Source: AE-B3B sp964543295 (GTDB lineage Bacteria; Aerophobota; Aerophobia; Aerophobales; AE-B3A). Taken from it: a stretch of DNA of 64,000 nucleotides. Below the pieces are notes generated by a model, which had not been told where the DNA came from, made no database searches, and worked only from the letters and a program-made list of their open reading frames with translations. Made by a program: the position numbers and the translations under genes. Within the stretch, counting starts at the first letter, position 1. Each line of letters begins with the position of its first letter. The stretch is taken from contig CAZIXA010000002.1 of the NCBI GenBank assembly GCA_964543295.1, positions 1 through 64,000 of the forward strand, written 5' to 3'. This document shows, in pieces, positions 15,641-24,894 of this stretch.

Positions 15641-18600
15641 GAAAATTACTTTTGGTTTTGGTGTTATTGGGATTTTTTGGAGGGTTGATTAATGCAGCCT
15701 TGCTCGGGCACGCTGAGGGCATTCCTTCTGACTCAATTTCTATTGATTTTAAGGATATAGATTTAAATGACTTATTGGATATCCTTTCTGCTAAGACAGG
15801 GTTGAATATAATTGCCAGCCCGGAAGTTGAGGGTAAGGTTCCCGTTGCACGTTTTGAAAATGTCCCCGTCTTGAAAGTTCTCGAGATAATCCTTGAGTCT
15901 TTTGATTACCAGTACGAGATCGGGGACAATATCATCAGGGTCAGCTCCATTCCTCTTCTTAGCCAGAATTTTACCCTAAAGTCTGCCCTAGTGGGTGAGG
16001 TAGTCAGCTCCCTCAAGCCCCTTCTCTCAGAGGTAGGAAAGATGGAGCTAAACAAAGAGACCAACAGCCTCCTCACCACCGATAAGCCAAAGAGGATGGA
16101 GGAGATAGCTAAAACTATCTTAAAATTGGATGATCCGGCCAGACAGCTTTTTACTCATAGCTTTAGCTTGCAGTTTGTCCAGGCAGAGGCTATTTCTTCT
16201 CTGATCCAGCCCCATCTAAGTAGGCTGGGGAAACTAGAGACTGACTCCTCTACCAACTCTCTCCTCATCACCGATACCCGCTATAGTCTCAGCAAAATAG
16301 AAAAGGTCATCTTATCCTTGGACCACTTTAGAGCCCAAGAAAAGCTGTTTAGCTTAAAGTTTGCTCTAGCTCCTGAGGTAGCCAAGCTCATCCAGGGCTA
16401 CCTCACTCCTGAGGGTGATTTCAAGGTGAGGGAAGATAAAAATGAGATTCTGGTCAGGGCTTCTTCCTACAGTCTGGAAAAGATAGAACATCTCATTGCT
16501 AAACTGGATACTCCCTCCAAGCAGATGAAAGAGGAAAAATTCCTCATCAGGTATATTAACCTGAAAGATTTGGCTGAGGTGGTTAAAGAGAACCTCTCCT
16601 CCCAGGGAAAACTCAAGATAGATCCTTCAAGCTCTACTCTTACCGTGGAAGATACCTCCTACCACCTTCTCCAAATAGAAAGGATGGTGACTAAGCTCGA
16701 TACCTTCCAGCCCCGCAAGCGAATCTATAAGATTAGCTTTGCTCCCCTTTCCCTGGTAGCTACCAGGGTAGAGGATCTTCTTTCTGATAAAGGAACCGTA
16801 GAGATACAAGAGGAGACCTCCAGTCTGGTGGTAGTTGATGTAAAGAAAAACCTAAAAATCTTAGATAAGCTCATCCCCCAACTGGATACCATAGAGAATC
16901 AACTCATTCCTCCCTTTAACTTCAAGGGGTTAGATTTAAAAGAGGTCCTAGCTCTTCTTTCTACCAAGACCGGCCTTACCATAATCGCTCCCCCTGAGGT
17001 TAAAGGAAAGGTCAGCGCTAGCTTTGAAAGATCCATCCCCGTCTTAAAGGCCCTTAAGATCATCCTTGAGCCTCACGACTATGAGTACCAGGTTATGGAC
17101 AATATCATCAGGGTCAGCTCCATTCCTCTTCTTAGCCAGAATTTTACCCTAAAGTCTGCCCTAGTGGGTGAGGTAGTCAGCTCCCTCAAGCCCCTTCTCT
17201 CAGAGGTAGGAAAGATGGAGCTAAACAAAGAGACCAACAGCCTCCTCACCACCGATAAGCCAAAGAGGATGGAGGAGATAGCTAAAACTATCTTAAAATT
17301 GGATGATCCGGCCAGACAGCTTTTTACTCATAGCTTTAGCTTGCAGTTTGTCCAGGCAGAGGCTATTTCTTCTCTGATCCAGCCCCATCTAAGTAGGCTG
17401 GGGAAACTAGAGACTGACTCCTCTACCAACTCTCTCCTCATCACCGATACCCGCTATAGTCTCAGCAAAATAGAAAAGGTCATCGCCTCTGTGGACGTCT
17501 ATATGCCTCTAAAAGAAATCTTTACTGTTAAATATGCTTTAGCTGAGGAGCTTCTGGATAGGGTAAGAGGGCTGCTTAGTGATTTCGGAAAGGCAGAAGT
17601 GGATGAAATCACCAATACCATAATCTTGATCGATGGTAAGGCTCGTCTTGAGAAAATCAAACTTATGCTCATCTCTGAGGATACCATAGAAAAGCAAACT
17701 ACAACTCAAAGCTTTTACCTAAAATATGCTCAGGCAAATAGCATCGTTTCCTCAGTTGAGAATTTATTAACCCTCTCAGGTAAACTGGAGCTCCACCCTT
17801 CTACCAACAGTCTTCTCATCACCGATACCAGATATACTCTCGTCAGGATAGGGCAGCTTATCTCAAAATTTGATTATTTCCGACCATCTCAGAAACTTTT
17901 TGTGCTCAAATTTGCCTTGGCTCCTCAGGCAGCCAAAATTGCTCGTCCCCATCTTTCCGATAAGGGAAAGATAGAAGTGAACGAAGAGGAGAATCAGGTC
18001 ATGGTCACGGCTACTTCTTATAATCTGAAGAAAATGGAAGACCTTTTGGCTAAACTGGATACTCCCTCCAAGCAGATGAAAGAAGAAAAATTCCTCATCA
18101 GGTATATTAACCTGAAAGATTTGGCTGAGGTGGTTAAAGAGAACCTCTCCTCCCAGGGAAAACTCAAGATAGATCCTTCAAGCTCTACTCTTACCGTGGA
18201 AGATACCTCCTACCACCTTCTCCAAATAGAAAGGATGGTGACTAAGCTCGATACCTTCCAGCCCCGCAAGCGAATCTATAAGATTAGCTTTGCTCCCCTT
18301 TCCCTGGTAGCTACCAGGGTAGAGGATCTTCTTTCTGATAAAGGAACCGTAGAGATACAAGAGGAGACCTCCAGTCTGGTGGTAGTTGATGTAAAGAAAA
18401 ACTTAGACCATATAGATAATTTGGTTAGGCAAATAGATACCCTGGAAGGTCAACTGGAAACTGAGAGGTTTTTCCTCAAATACTTAACTCCCCAGGAAGC
18501 TGAGTTTCTGCTTCAAGGTGCAATAAGTGAATACGGAAAGATTCATCTTCCCCAAGCTGAAAACATAGAAAGTCGAAGTAGCACCAGTGACTACATCGTA

Positions 18601-18942
18601 ATTCCTCAGGAAAAGATGGATAGTCCCGAGGAGACTAACCCTTCCGATAAAAAAATTGGTAGGGAAAATAATATAATCTATGTAACGGATCTAAAAAGAC
18701 AGATGCCCCAGATTGATGAGGTAGTAAGGGAGATAAACGGACGAGCTGAGGAAGTTGCGGTGAGAACATTTCACATCAAAGTGGGCTCCCTGGAACCCAT
18801 AGCCATTGCCATAGCCAATATGCTAGGGATAAAACCGGAGGAAATTGAGGGAATAGAGTTAAGGAAAGAGGAGGGTAAATGGATGGAGATGGAGGTTCCT
18901 TCTCCCTCTGTCAATCTGGGAACCATTGGACCGGCGGAATAG
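15637..18942 (+). CDS. Giant secretin N-domain repeat protein (PilQ N-terminal part, no barrel)
   Basis: The 1101-residue product has a signal peptide (about 1-27). An N0/STN domain follows (DFKDIDLNDLLDILSAKTGLNIIA...), then five roughly 60-65-residue secretin N1-type repeats. A second N0 domain (about 420-495) follows, then seven or eight further repeats. Repeats end with signatures such as NSLLITDTRYSLSKIEKVI. It contains no secretin beta-barrel; the barrel is encoded by the next gene. A normal PilQ has one or two such domains in a single chain. It presumably forms a very long periplasmic vestibule with the downstream secretin. Two stretches are near-identical at DNA level. Confidence 0.82.
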   Translation: MRKLLLVLVLLGFFGGLINAALLGHAEGIPSDSISIDFKDIDLNDLLDILSAKTGLNIIASPEVEGKVPVARFENVPVLKVLEIILESFDYQYEIGDNIIRVSSIPLLSQNFTLKSALVGEVVSSLKPLLSEVGKMELNKETNSLLTTDKPKRMEEIAKTILKLDDPARQLFTHSFSLQFVQAEAISSLIQPHLSRLGKLETDSSTNSLLITDTRYSLSKIEKVILSLDHFRAQEKLFSLKFALAPEVAKLIQGYLTPEGDFKVREDKNEILVRASSYSLEKIEHLIAKLDTPSKQMKEEKFLIRYINLKDLAEVVKENLSSQGKLKIDPSSSTLTVEDTSYHLLQIERMVTKLDTFQPRKRIYKISFAPLSLVATRVEDLLSDKGTVEIQEETSSLVVVDVKKNLKILDKLIPQLDTIENQLIPPFNFKGLDLKEVLALLSTKTGLTIIAPPEVKGKVSASFERSIPVLKALKIILEPHDYEYQVMDNIIRVSSIPLLSQNFTLKSALVGEVVSSLKPLLSEVGKMELNKETNSLLTTDKPKRMEEIAKTILKLDDPARQLFTHSFSLQFVQAEAISSLIQPHLSRLGKLETDSSTNSLLITDTRYSLSKIEKVIASVDVYMPLKEIFTVKYALAEELLDRVRGLLSDFGKAEVDEITNTIILIDGKARLEKIKLMLISEDTIEKQTTTQSFYLKYAQANSIVSSVENLLTLSGKLELHPSTNSLLITDTRYTLVRIGQLISKFDYFRPSQKLFVLKFALAPQAAKIARPHLSDKGKIEVNEEENQVMVTATSYNLKKMEDLLAKLDTPSKQMKEEKFLIRYINLKDLAEVVKENLSSQGKLKIDPSSSTLTVEDTSYHLLQIERMVTKLDTFQPRKRIYKISFAPLSLVATRVEDLLSDKGTVEIQEETSSLVVVDVKKNLDHIDNLVRQIDTLEGQLETERFFLKYLTPQEAEFLLQGAISEYGKIHLPQAENIESRSSTSDYIVIPQEKMDSPEETNPSDKKIGRENNIIYVTDLKRQMPQIDEVVREINGRAEEVAVRTFHIKVGSLEPIAIAIANMLGIKPEEIEGIELRKEEGKWMEMEVPSPSVNLGTIGPAE
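15924..17484 (+). repeat. Long direct repeat pair A inside the secretin N-domain gene
   Basis: Positions 15924-16311 and 17097-17484 (388 nt, offset 1173) are identical as far as I can check by eye. Each copy encodes the end of an N0 domain plus two N1-type repeats. Identity at synonymous sites points to recent duplication or gene conversion. Confidence 0.85.
16498..18402 (+). repeat. Long direct repeat pair B inside the secretin N-domain gene
   Basis: Positions 16498-16851 and 18049-18402 (354 nt, offset 1551) match, with one difference seen (GAG against GAA near 16533/18084). Each copy encodes two N1-type repeats. The offset differs from pair A, so the two pairs are separate duplication or conversion tracts. 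Confidence 0.85.
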
Positions 18943-18962
18943 TAAGATTGGGGCGATTGTCC

Positions 18963-20528
18963 ATGAACACAATTAAAATAACAGGCATATTAGTTTCATG
19001 CGTAATTGTCTTTTTGGCTTGTAGTATTAAAGCGTTTGGGGAACCCTCAATCCTAATAGATACCTCCACTGGGCGCATAACCGTTAAGGCTAGCCGGGAG
19101 AAACTGGCCGAAATTGAGAAAATGATTCCCCAGTTCCCTGTGGAAACCAGACAAATCCAGATTAAGGCGAGAGTGTTGGAAATTAGTCAGGAGGTGACTG
19201 AGGAATTTGGAACCCATTTAGAAAGACTGACCGGGGTTAAAGTTCCTGTAGGAACGGAAGGAGAGGGAACCACACTTAAATACGGCGCGGAGACTCTCAC
19301 CGAAGTCGAGGCGGGAGTAGGAGCGCTTACCTTTACCTTCTATCGGCTGGTGGCTGGCGAAGAAAAATTTGAGGCCATTCTGAATATGCTCATTAAACAA
19401 AAAAAAGCTCGGCTTCTCTCCGAACCCCAGATAACTACTATAAGCGGGGAAGTGGCCGGCATGTATGCTGTTCAAGATATTCCTTATGTCAAGATTACCA
19501 AGCGAGAGGAGGAAGGGGAGGAAATAACGGAAGTTGAACCGAAATACACCACGGTCGGCATGATCCTTCAGGTGCTCCCTAAGATTGTTGGGGGCGATCT
19601 AGTTCAAATGTCCATTCTTCCCATAGTAGCCGAACTGGTGGGATATGAGACTTTTACAGTCGGCACGATTTTGCAGAAGCTTCCTATTTTGTCTCGGAGG
19701 GTTGCTCCCACTAACATCACCGTGAGGAGTGGAGAGCCCATCGTCATCGGGGGATTATTAAGCAAGAAAAAAACTAAAGTAGAAAGTCGCTTTCCCATTC
19801 TTTCCGACCTTCCGGTATTGGGCAGTCTTTTTAAGAGCACGTACGAGAAAGAAGAAGATGCAAACATTCTTATCACGGTAAAGCCTCATATTCTTAAGCC
19901 CCGGGAGATAAGAGGAAGAACCAAAAGGATTTTCACTTTCCGCTATGCCCTCGCCGAGGAGGTTGCTCCACAGTTAAGCGAAATTATCACCCTTCAGGGA
20001 ATGGTGGAGATAAATCCTAAAGAGGCTCCTCCCAATTCAGTTCTGGTAAGGGACAATGAAGATCAAATAAAGGTCATTCAGGATGTGCTAGCCAGAATTG
20101 GTACTTACCCACAGCAGAGAAGAGAGAAGATTTTCGCCCTTCGCTATTCTTCTCCCGAACCTACTAAAGAGATCCTTCTCCCTCTTCTTTCCTCAAGAGG
20201 TTCTATCAAGATAGACAAAAAGACTAATAGTTTGGTAGTAGAGGATGGGGCATATCAGGTCTTTAAGATAGGAAAAGCTATATCTTCAGTGGAGATGTCC
20301 AATCAAATACCTCAGAAAAAGATCTTTCGCTTAAAGTACGCTGAGAAGGCCGAAGCTGTTCTCCTGCTGGAAAAATTCCTCTCCCCTCAGGGAACTATTG
20401 GCGTGGAAGAAGAAAGCCTGGTTGTGATAGACAATAACTGGGTGATCCATCAAATAGCCGAAGAGATTAAAAGACTGGACAACTTTGAGACTCAGAAAAA
20501 GACCGAGCTATCTAAAGATTTACCATAA
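18963..20528 (+). CDS. pilQ: Secretin (PilQ/GspD family) barrel protein with C-terminal N-domain repeats
   Basis: This gene encodes the outer-membrane ring. ATG 18963 is chosen because it begins a signal sequence (MNTIKITGILVSCVIVFLACS) with its own Cys; the frame extends upstream to 18879 without such a start. The secretin domain (about 70-310) shows VETRQIQIKARVLEIS, LLSEPQITTISGE, RSGEPIVIGGLL and LPVLGSLFKS. After it come three further N1-like repeats (about 320-510), an order opposite to ordinary secretins. No frameshift joins it to the previous gene: both have proper signal peptides. Confidence 0.87.
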   Translation: MNTIKITGILVSCVIVFLACSIKAFGEPSILIDTSTGRITVKASREKLAEIEKMIPQFPVETRQIQIKARVLEISQEVTEEFGTHLERLTGVKVPVGTEGEGTTLKYGAETLTEVEAGVGALTFTFYRLVAGEEKFEAILNMLIKQKKARLLSEPQITTISGEVAGMYAVQDIPYVKITKREEEGEEITEVEPKYTTVGMILQVLPKIVGGDLVQMSILPIVAELVGYETFTVGTILQKLPILSRRVAPTNITVRSGEPIVIGGLLSKKKTKVESRFPILSDLPVLGSLFKSTYEKEEDANILITVKPHILKPREIRGRTKRIFTFRYALAEEVAPQLSEIITLQGMVEINPKEAPPNSVLVRDNEDQIKVIQDVLARIGTYPQQRREKIFALRYSSPEPTKEILLPLLSSRGSIKIDKKTNSLVVEDGAYQVFKIGKAISSVEMSNQIPQKKIFRLKYAEKAEAVLLLEKFLSPQGTIGVEEESLVVIDNNWVIHQIAEEIKRLDNFETQKKTELSKDLP

Positions 20529-20541
20529 GAGGTAGTTAGAG

Positions 20542-21414
20542 ATGCGAAAACTTAAGATAGGATTGCCCAAGGGAAGTTTAGAAAAAATGAGCTTTGATCT
20601 ATTTACCAGGGCCGGTTATCAAATCACCCGGGGGGAAAGATCCTATGTGCTCTCCATAAATGACGAAGAATTGGAGGGTTTATTGATCCGGACTCAGGAG
20701 ATCCCTGTTTATGTAGAAAAGGGAATGCTGGATGTAGGTTTGGCTGGTCATGACTGGATTCTGGAAAGGGGAGCAGTGGTAAGGAGGGTTAAGGAGCTAA
20801 TTTTTTCCAAGCAGGGGCTAAATCGAGTGAAATGGGTCCTTGCTGTTCCTTTAGATTCACCAATAAAAGTAGCACAGGACCTTGAAGGAAAAAGGATTGC
20901 TACCGAGTTGGTCAATGTAACCCGGGATTATTTAAAGGAAAAAGGTGTACACGCTGAAGTGGAGTTTTCCTGGGGAACTACAGAGGTGAAGCCTCCCCAT
21001 CTAGTAGATGCTATCGTTGAACTCACCGAAACAGGAACGTCTCTAAAGGCCCATAATCTTCGCATGGTAGATGTAGTTTTGGAGTCAGCGACCTGGTTAA
21101 TTGCTAACCCCTTAGGTTGGGCTGATTCCTGGAAAAGAGAGAAGATTAAAAATTTGGCTATTCTTTTAGAAGGAGCACTAAATGGGATGGGAAAGGTTGG
21201 TTTAAAAATGAACATCCCCCAGGTTAATCTAAAGAGACTGCTTGGTATCTTGCCCGCTTTAAAAAAGCCAACTGTGTCTAAGCTCAGTGAAGAGGGATGG
21301 TGGGCAGTGGAGGTGGTTCTGGACGAACTTCAGGCGCGGGAGTTAATCCCCAGGATTAAAAAAGTAGGGGGAGAAGGAATTGTTGAATATCCCCTTAATA
21401 AGGTGGTGTATTAG
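20542..21414 (+). CDS. hisG: ATP phosphoribosyltransferase, long form
   Basis: HisG catalyses the first step of histidine synthesis, ATP + PRPP to phosphoribosyl-ATP. The catalytic part has LKIGLPKGSLE, a GLAGHDWI motif and the PRPP-binding region ELTETGTSLKAHNLRMVDVV. The C-terminal 75 residues form the ACT-like regulatory domain (WWAVEVVLDELQARELIPRIKKVGGEGIVEYPLNKVV). At 290 residues it is the long form, which is feedback-inhibited by histidine and needs no HisZ. purE begins at the next base. Confidence 0.94.
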   Translation: MRKLKIGLPKGSLEKMSFDLFTRAGYQITRGERSYVLSINDEELEGLLIRTQEIPVYVEKGMLDVGLAGHDWILERGAVVRRVKELIFSKQGLNRVKWVLAVPLDSPIKVAQDLEGKRIATELVNVTRDYLKEKGVHAEVEFSWGTTEVKPPHLVDAIVELTETGTSLKAHNLRMVDVVLESATWLIANPLGWADSWKREKIKNLAILLEGALNGMGKVGLKMNIPQVNLKRLLGILPALKKPTVSKLSEEGWWAVEVVLDELQARELIPRIKKVGGEGIVEYPLNKVVY

Positions 21415-21897
21415 TTGTCCGAACTTTGGGTTAGTGTAGTAATGGGGAGTAAATCTGACCGGGAAGTTATGAAAAATTGTTTGGCTTTACTCAATGAGTT
21501 TGGTATTCCTTATGAGGTAAAAGTTTTATCTGCTCATCGAATGGCCGAGGCAACTTCAAACTATGCCAGGGAGCTTAAATCTCGTGGGATAAAGGTTGTT
21601 ATTGCGGGAGCAGGAGGAGCAGCTCACCTGCCCGGTGTAGTGGCTGCTTATACAACCTTGCCCATAATTGGAGTGCCTCTTACCTCAAGCTTGCAGGGCC
21701 TGGACTCCTTATACTCAATCGTTCAAATGCCGAGTGGGGTGCCAGTAGCTTGTATGGCTTTAGGAGCTGCTGGAGCAAAAAACGCGGCCGTGTTAGCGGC
21801 TCAAATACTGGCTTTATCATCACCTGAGATTGAGAAAAAATTAAAGGATTACAAAGTCAAGCTTGCCCATGGATCCTTTCCACCATCATCCCATTAA
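21415..21897 (+). CDS. purE: N5-carboxyaminoimidazole ribonucleotide mutase
   Basis: PurE class I rearranges N5-CAIR to CAIR in purine synthesis. VVMGSKSDREVM, SAHRMAEATSNYA, AGAGGAAHLPGVVA and GLDSLYSIVQMPSGVPVA are all diagnostic. Length is 160 residues. The start is TTG directly after the hisG stop, with AAGGTGG upstream inside hisG, so translation is probably coupled. No other purine gene is adjacent. Confidence 0.95.
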   Translation: MSELWVSVVMGSKSDREVMKNCLALLNEFGIPYEVKVLSAHRMAEATSNYARELKSRGIKVVIAGAGGAAHLPGVVAAYTTLPIIGVPLTSSLQGLDSLYSIVQMPSGVPVACMALGAAGAKNAAVLAAQILALSSPEIEKKLKDYKVKLAHGSFPPSSH

Positions 21898-22008
21898 ATA
21901 TCCCGAGTTCCCTTGAGGTAAAGGACTTTCAATAATTTCTCTGAGTTGTTATCAAGGAGACCTTGGCAGAGGGGATATCATAAGAAGAGGGGAGCAGGCT
22001 TGTATTTG

Positions 22009-22029
22009 GAGGGGGAAACATCCCCCCTC
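22009..22029 (+). promoter_or_regulatory. Strong short hairpin in the purE/cyclophilin-like spacer
   Basis: GAGGGGG (22009-22015) pairs with CCCCCTC (22023-22029) around a 7-nt loop. It lies 15 nt upstream of the ribosome site of the following gene. There is no T-run, so mRNA stabilisation or translational control is more likely than termination. The rest of the 155-nt spacer shows nothing else. Confidence 0.45.
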
Positions 22030-22053
22030 AATATGTCCTTAACGGAGGAAGAT

Positions 22054-22425
22054 ATGAGTAAAAGAATCAGGTTAAAAGCAGGTGCAGTGGAAAGAATGGC
22101 CATCTTAAATAATTCGCCTATGGCACAGGCTCTGGTAGAAGCTCTTCCCATAGAGGCTTCTGCTAATCGCTGGGGGGATGAGATTTATTTTGCGGTATCC
22201 TTGAAGCAGGCAGGAGGGGAGAAGAGAAACGTGGTGGACAGAGGGGATATAGCTTTTTGGCCCCCCGGGAGTGCTCTTTGTATATTCTTTGGTCCCACTC
22301 CCGTAAGCAAGGGGGAGGAAATCAGACCGGCCAGCGAGGTGATTCTTGTGGGAAAAATAGAGACAGATCCAGAGGGATTTAAAATCATCAAGGATCATGA
22401 TCCGGTAAGGATAGAGGAGGTCTAG
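22054..22425 (+). CDS. Cyclophilin-like fold protein of the TM1367 type
   Basis: This 123-residue protein resembles the small bacterial/archaeal cyclophilin-like family (DUF369/TM1367-like). MAQALVEALPIEASANRWGDEIYFAVSL, VVDRGDIAFWPPGSALCIFFGPTP and ASEVILVGKIE are the conserved blocks. Family members share the cyclophilin barrel, but peptidyl-prolyl isomerase activity is not established. The frame is open from 21946, but ATG 22054 has GGAGGA (22044-22049) just upstream and gives the family N-terminus. Its stop is 5 nt before eno. Confidence 0.82.
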   Translation: MSKRIRLKAGAVERMAILNNSPMAQALVEALPIEASANRWGDEIYFAVSLKQAGGEKRNVVDRGDIAFWPPGSALCIFFGPTPVSKGEEIRPASEVILVGKIETDPEGFKIIKDHDPVRIEEV

Positions 22426-22430
22426 CTACG

Positions 22431-23714
22431 ATGGGTAAAAATATTAAAGGTGTAGAGGCACGGCAGATCCTGGATTCCCGGGGAAATCCTACCGTGGAAG
22501 TAGAGGTAAGACTGGAGGATGGATCTATTGGTAGAGCATCTGTTCCTTCCGGAGCTTCTACCGGGGAATATGAAGCGGTGGAGCTAAGGGATGGAGGAAA
22601 AAGATGGATGGGTAAAGGAGTAAGTAAGGCTATAAAGAATGTTAACGAGATTATTAATCCAAAGATTAAGGAGATGGATGCAACCCATCAGTCCGAGATC
22701 GATCAATTGATGATTGAATTAGATGGAACGGCCAATAAAGAGAAATTAGGGGCGAATGCTATTCTGGGTGTCTCCTTGGCCACAGCCAGAGCTGCGGCAA
22801 TGGCTCTAGGTCATCCTCTCTACCGTTATCTGGGAGGTAGTGAAGCGAAGTTGCTTCCTCTTCCCATGATGAACGTCCTCAACGGAGGAAAACATGCTGA
22901 TAATAATGTGGACCTGCAAGAATTTATGATTATGCCAGTAGGAGCCTCCAGTTTCAGGGAAGCTCTTCGCTGGGCCTCAGAGGTTTTCCACCATTTGAAG
23001 TCAGTTTTGAGGGAAAAAGGATATAGTACTGCAGTGGGAGATGAAGGTGGTTTTGCTCCCGATCTATCTTCTAATAGGGAAGCCATAAGGGTGATTATGG
23101 AGGCTATCGATAGAGCAGGATATAAAGCAGGAGATGACATAGCCCTGGCCCTGGACCCGGCTGCCTCCAGTTTTTATGAGGGGGGAAAATACTTGTTAAG
23201 AGCTGAGGCGATCATAGAAAAGACCACGGAGGAGATGGTAGAATTTTACGAAAGTCTGGTCAGAGATTTCCCAATTTACTCCATAGAGGATGGATTAGCA
23301 GAAGATGATTGGCAGGGATGGAAGTTGTTAACCCAAAGATTGGGGAAAAAGATTCAACTGGTAGGCGACGATATTTTTGTTACCAATACTCAGAGGTTCA
23401 AACGCGGAATAGAGATGGGAGTTGCCAATTCCATTCTTATTAAACCAAATCAGATTGGTACTCTTAGCGAGACCATCCAGGCTATTCAGATGGCCAAAAA
23501 GAATGACTATGCCGCTGTAATTTCCCATAGATCAGGAGAGACAGAAGACACTTTTATCTCCGATCTGACAGTAGCCGTGGGAACAGGTCAGATTAAAGCT
23601 GGGTCCTGCTCACGGAGTGAAAGAGTAGCCAAGTATAACCAACTTCTCAGGATTGGGGATGAATTGGGAGATGAAGCCATCTACGCGGGCAAGAAAAAGT
23701 TAAAACTAGGGTAA
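22431..23714 (+). CDS. eno: Enolase
   Basis: Enolase converts 2-phosphoglycerate to phosphoenolpyruvate. ARQILDSRGNPTVEVEV, SVPSGASTGEYEAVELRD, MMNVLNGGKHADNNVDLQEF and IEDGLAEDDWQGW are diagnostic, as are LVGDDIFVTN and SHRSGETEDTFI, which carry the Mg2+ ligands and catalytic residues. Length (427) is normal. GAGGAGG (22415-22421) precedes ATG 22431. It follows the cyclophilin-like gene and precedes the dehydrogenase by 9 nt. Confidence 0.97.
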   Translation: MGKNIKGVEARQILDSRGNPTVEVEVRLEDGSIGRASVPSGASTGEYEAVELRDGGKRWMGKGVSKAIKNVNEIINPKIKEMDATHQSEIDQLMIELDGTANKEKLGANAILGVSLATARAAAMALGHPLYRYLGGSEAKLLPLPMMNVLNGGKHADNNVDLQEFMIMPVGASSFREALRWASEVFHHLKSVLREKGYSTAVGDEGGFAPDLSSNREAIRVIMEAIDRAGYKAGDDIALALDPAASSFYEGGKYLLRAEAIIEKTTEEMVEFYESLVRDFPIYSIEDGLAEDDWQGWKLLTQRLGKKIQLVGDDIFVTNTQRFKRGIEMGVANSILIKPNQIGTLSETIQAIQMAKKNDYAAVISHRSGETEDTFISDLTVAVGTGQIKAGSCSRSERVAKYNQLLRIGDELGDEAIYAGKKKLKLG

Positions 23715-23723
23715 GACAGACCA

Positions 23724-24800
23724 ATGCATACAATTACATTGATCCCGGGTGATGGAATTGGTCCGGAAATTACTCGGGCTGCCCGCCATTGTCTGGAGGC
23801 TACCGGAGTAAAAATAAAATGGGAAGTAGTACGCGCCGGAACCTCAGCCATGGAAAAGTATGGTAGTCCTCTTCCTTCCGAAGTTATTGAATCCATAAAA
23901 CGAAATAAAGTAGCCTGGAAGGGTCCCATTACCACACCGGTTGGGGAAGGTTTTCGCAGTGCAAACGTTGCTTTACGAAAGAGTCTCAATCTATATATGT
24001 GTCTTCGGCCCTATAAGTACTATCCAGGAGTGCGAGGTAGCTTCCAAAATGTTGATTTGGTCGTTATTCGAGAGAATACAGAAGATTTATATGCCGGAAT
24101 CGAGTTTGAACATGACAAACCCGAAACAAAAAAGCTCATTGACTTTATCCACTCAGTAAAGGGTGTCAAAATAAGTGAGGATTCTGGAATCAGCATCAAA
24201 CCTATTTCTATCTTTGCTTCAAGGAGGATAGTTGAAACTGCCTTTCGCTATTGCCTTAAGAACAGTCGAAAAAAGGTAACCGCTGTTCATAAGGCCAACA
24301 TAATGAAGTTCAGTGATGGATTATTTTTGAAGGTAGCCAGAGAGGTTGCCAGTAGGTATGAAGGAAAGGTAGAGTTTGAAGAGAGATTGGTTGACAATAT
24401 GTGCATGCAGCTTGTTCAGAAGCCACAGAATTATGATGTACTGGTAATGCCCAATCTTTATGGTGATATTATCTCTGATCTCTGTGCTGGCCTGGTGGGT
24501 GGATTGGGAATAGCACCGGGAGCAAATATAGGGGATGAATATGCTGTATTTGAGCCTACCCATGGAAGTGCCCCCAAGTATAAAGGAATGAATAGAGTCA
24601 ATCCCACAGGGATGATTCTTTCCGGAGTAATGATGCTTAAGTTTCTGGGAGAAGAAAAAGCCGCTCATAGGCTGGAAAGAGCAGTAGCCGAGGTAATTCG
24701 GGAGGGAGATAAAGTGACCTATGACCTCAAAACTTATCCTTATGATCCTACTGCTGCCGGAACGGAAGAAATGGCCGAAGCAATTATAGGGAAAATGTAG
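23724..24800 (+). CDS. icd: NAD-type isocitrate/isopropylmalate dehydrogenase family protein
   Basis: This is a metal-dependent decarboxylating dehydrogenase. ITLIPGDGIGPEI, RSANVALRKSLNLYMCLRP, RENTEDLYAGIE and FEPTHGSAPKYKG are family signatures, and the substrate loop with Ser in RSANVALR favours isocitrate over isopropylmalate. The 358-residue length fits the short NAD-dependent class. The neighbours (eno upstream, no leu genes) support a TCA-type role, but homoisocitrate or isopropylmalate cannot be excluded. Confidence 0.85.
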   Translation: MHTITLIPGDGIGPEITRAARHCLEATGVKIKWEVVRAGTSAMEKYGSPLPSEVIESIKRNKVAWKGPITTPVGEGFRSANVALRKSLNLYMCLRPYKYYPGVRGSFQNVDLVVIRENTEDLYAGIEFEHDKPETKKLIDFIHSVKGVKISEDSGISIKPISIFASRRIVETAFRYCLKNSRKKVTAVHKANIMKFSDGLFLKVAREVASRYEGKVEFEERLVDNMCMQLVQKPQNYDVLVMPNLYGDIISDLCAGLVGGLGIAPGANIGDEYAVFEPTHGSAPKYKGMNRVNPTGMILSGVMMLKFLGEEKAAHRLERAVAEVIREGDKVTYDLKTYPYDPTAAGTEEMAEAIIGKM

Positions 24801-24802
24801 CT

Positions 24803-24880
24803 ATTCAGCCACAGATTCACACAGATGAAACAGATAGGTTTAAACGCAAAGAAAATATCAGCGTAAATCTGTGGCTGAAT
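24803..24880. repeat. Short inverted-repeat element (GxxExxY-associated type)
   Basis: ATTCAGCCACAGATT (24803-24817) and AATCTGTGGCTGAAT (24866-24880) are perfect 15-bp inverted ends of a 78-bp element. It contains ACACAGATGAAACAG and AAAATATCAGCGTAAATC, motifs shared with the larger element at 30100-30286. It seems to be an internally deleted member of that family. Confidence 0.7.
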
Positions 24881-24894
24881 GCTTACGTTTAGAC

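Noticed and set aside
18879..18962. Upstream extension of the secretin frame
   Set aside because: It lies inside the preceding gene, has no ribosome site, and would bury the signal sequence that begins at 18963.
15637..20528. Frameshift between the two secretin genes as an explanation for the split
   Set aside because: The second gene has its own signal sequence and the first ends with a normal stop after a partial domain, so one-base correction would not give a sensible fused secretin.
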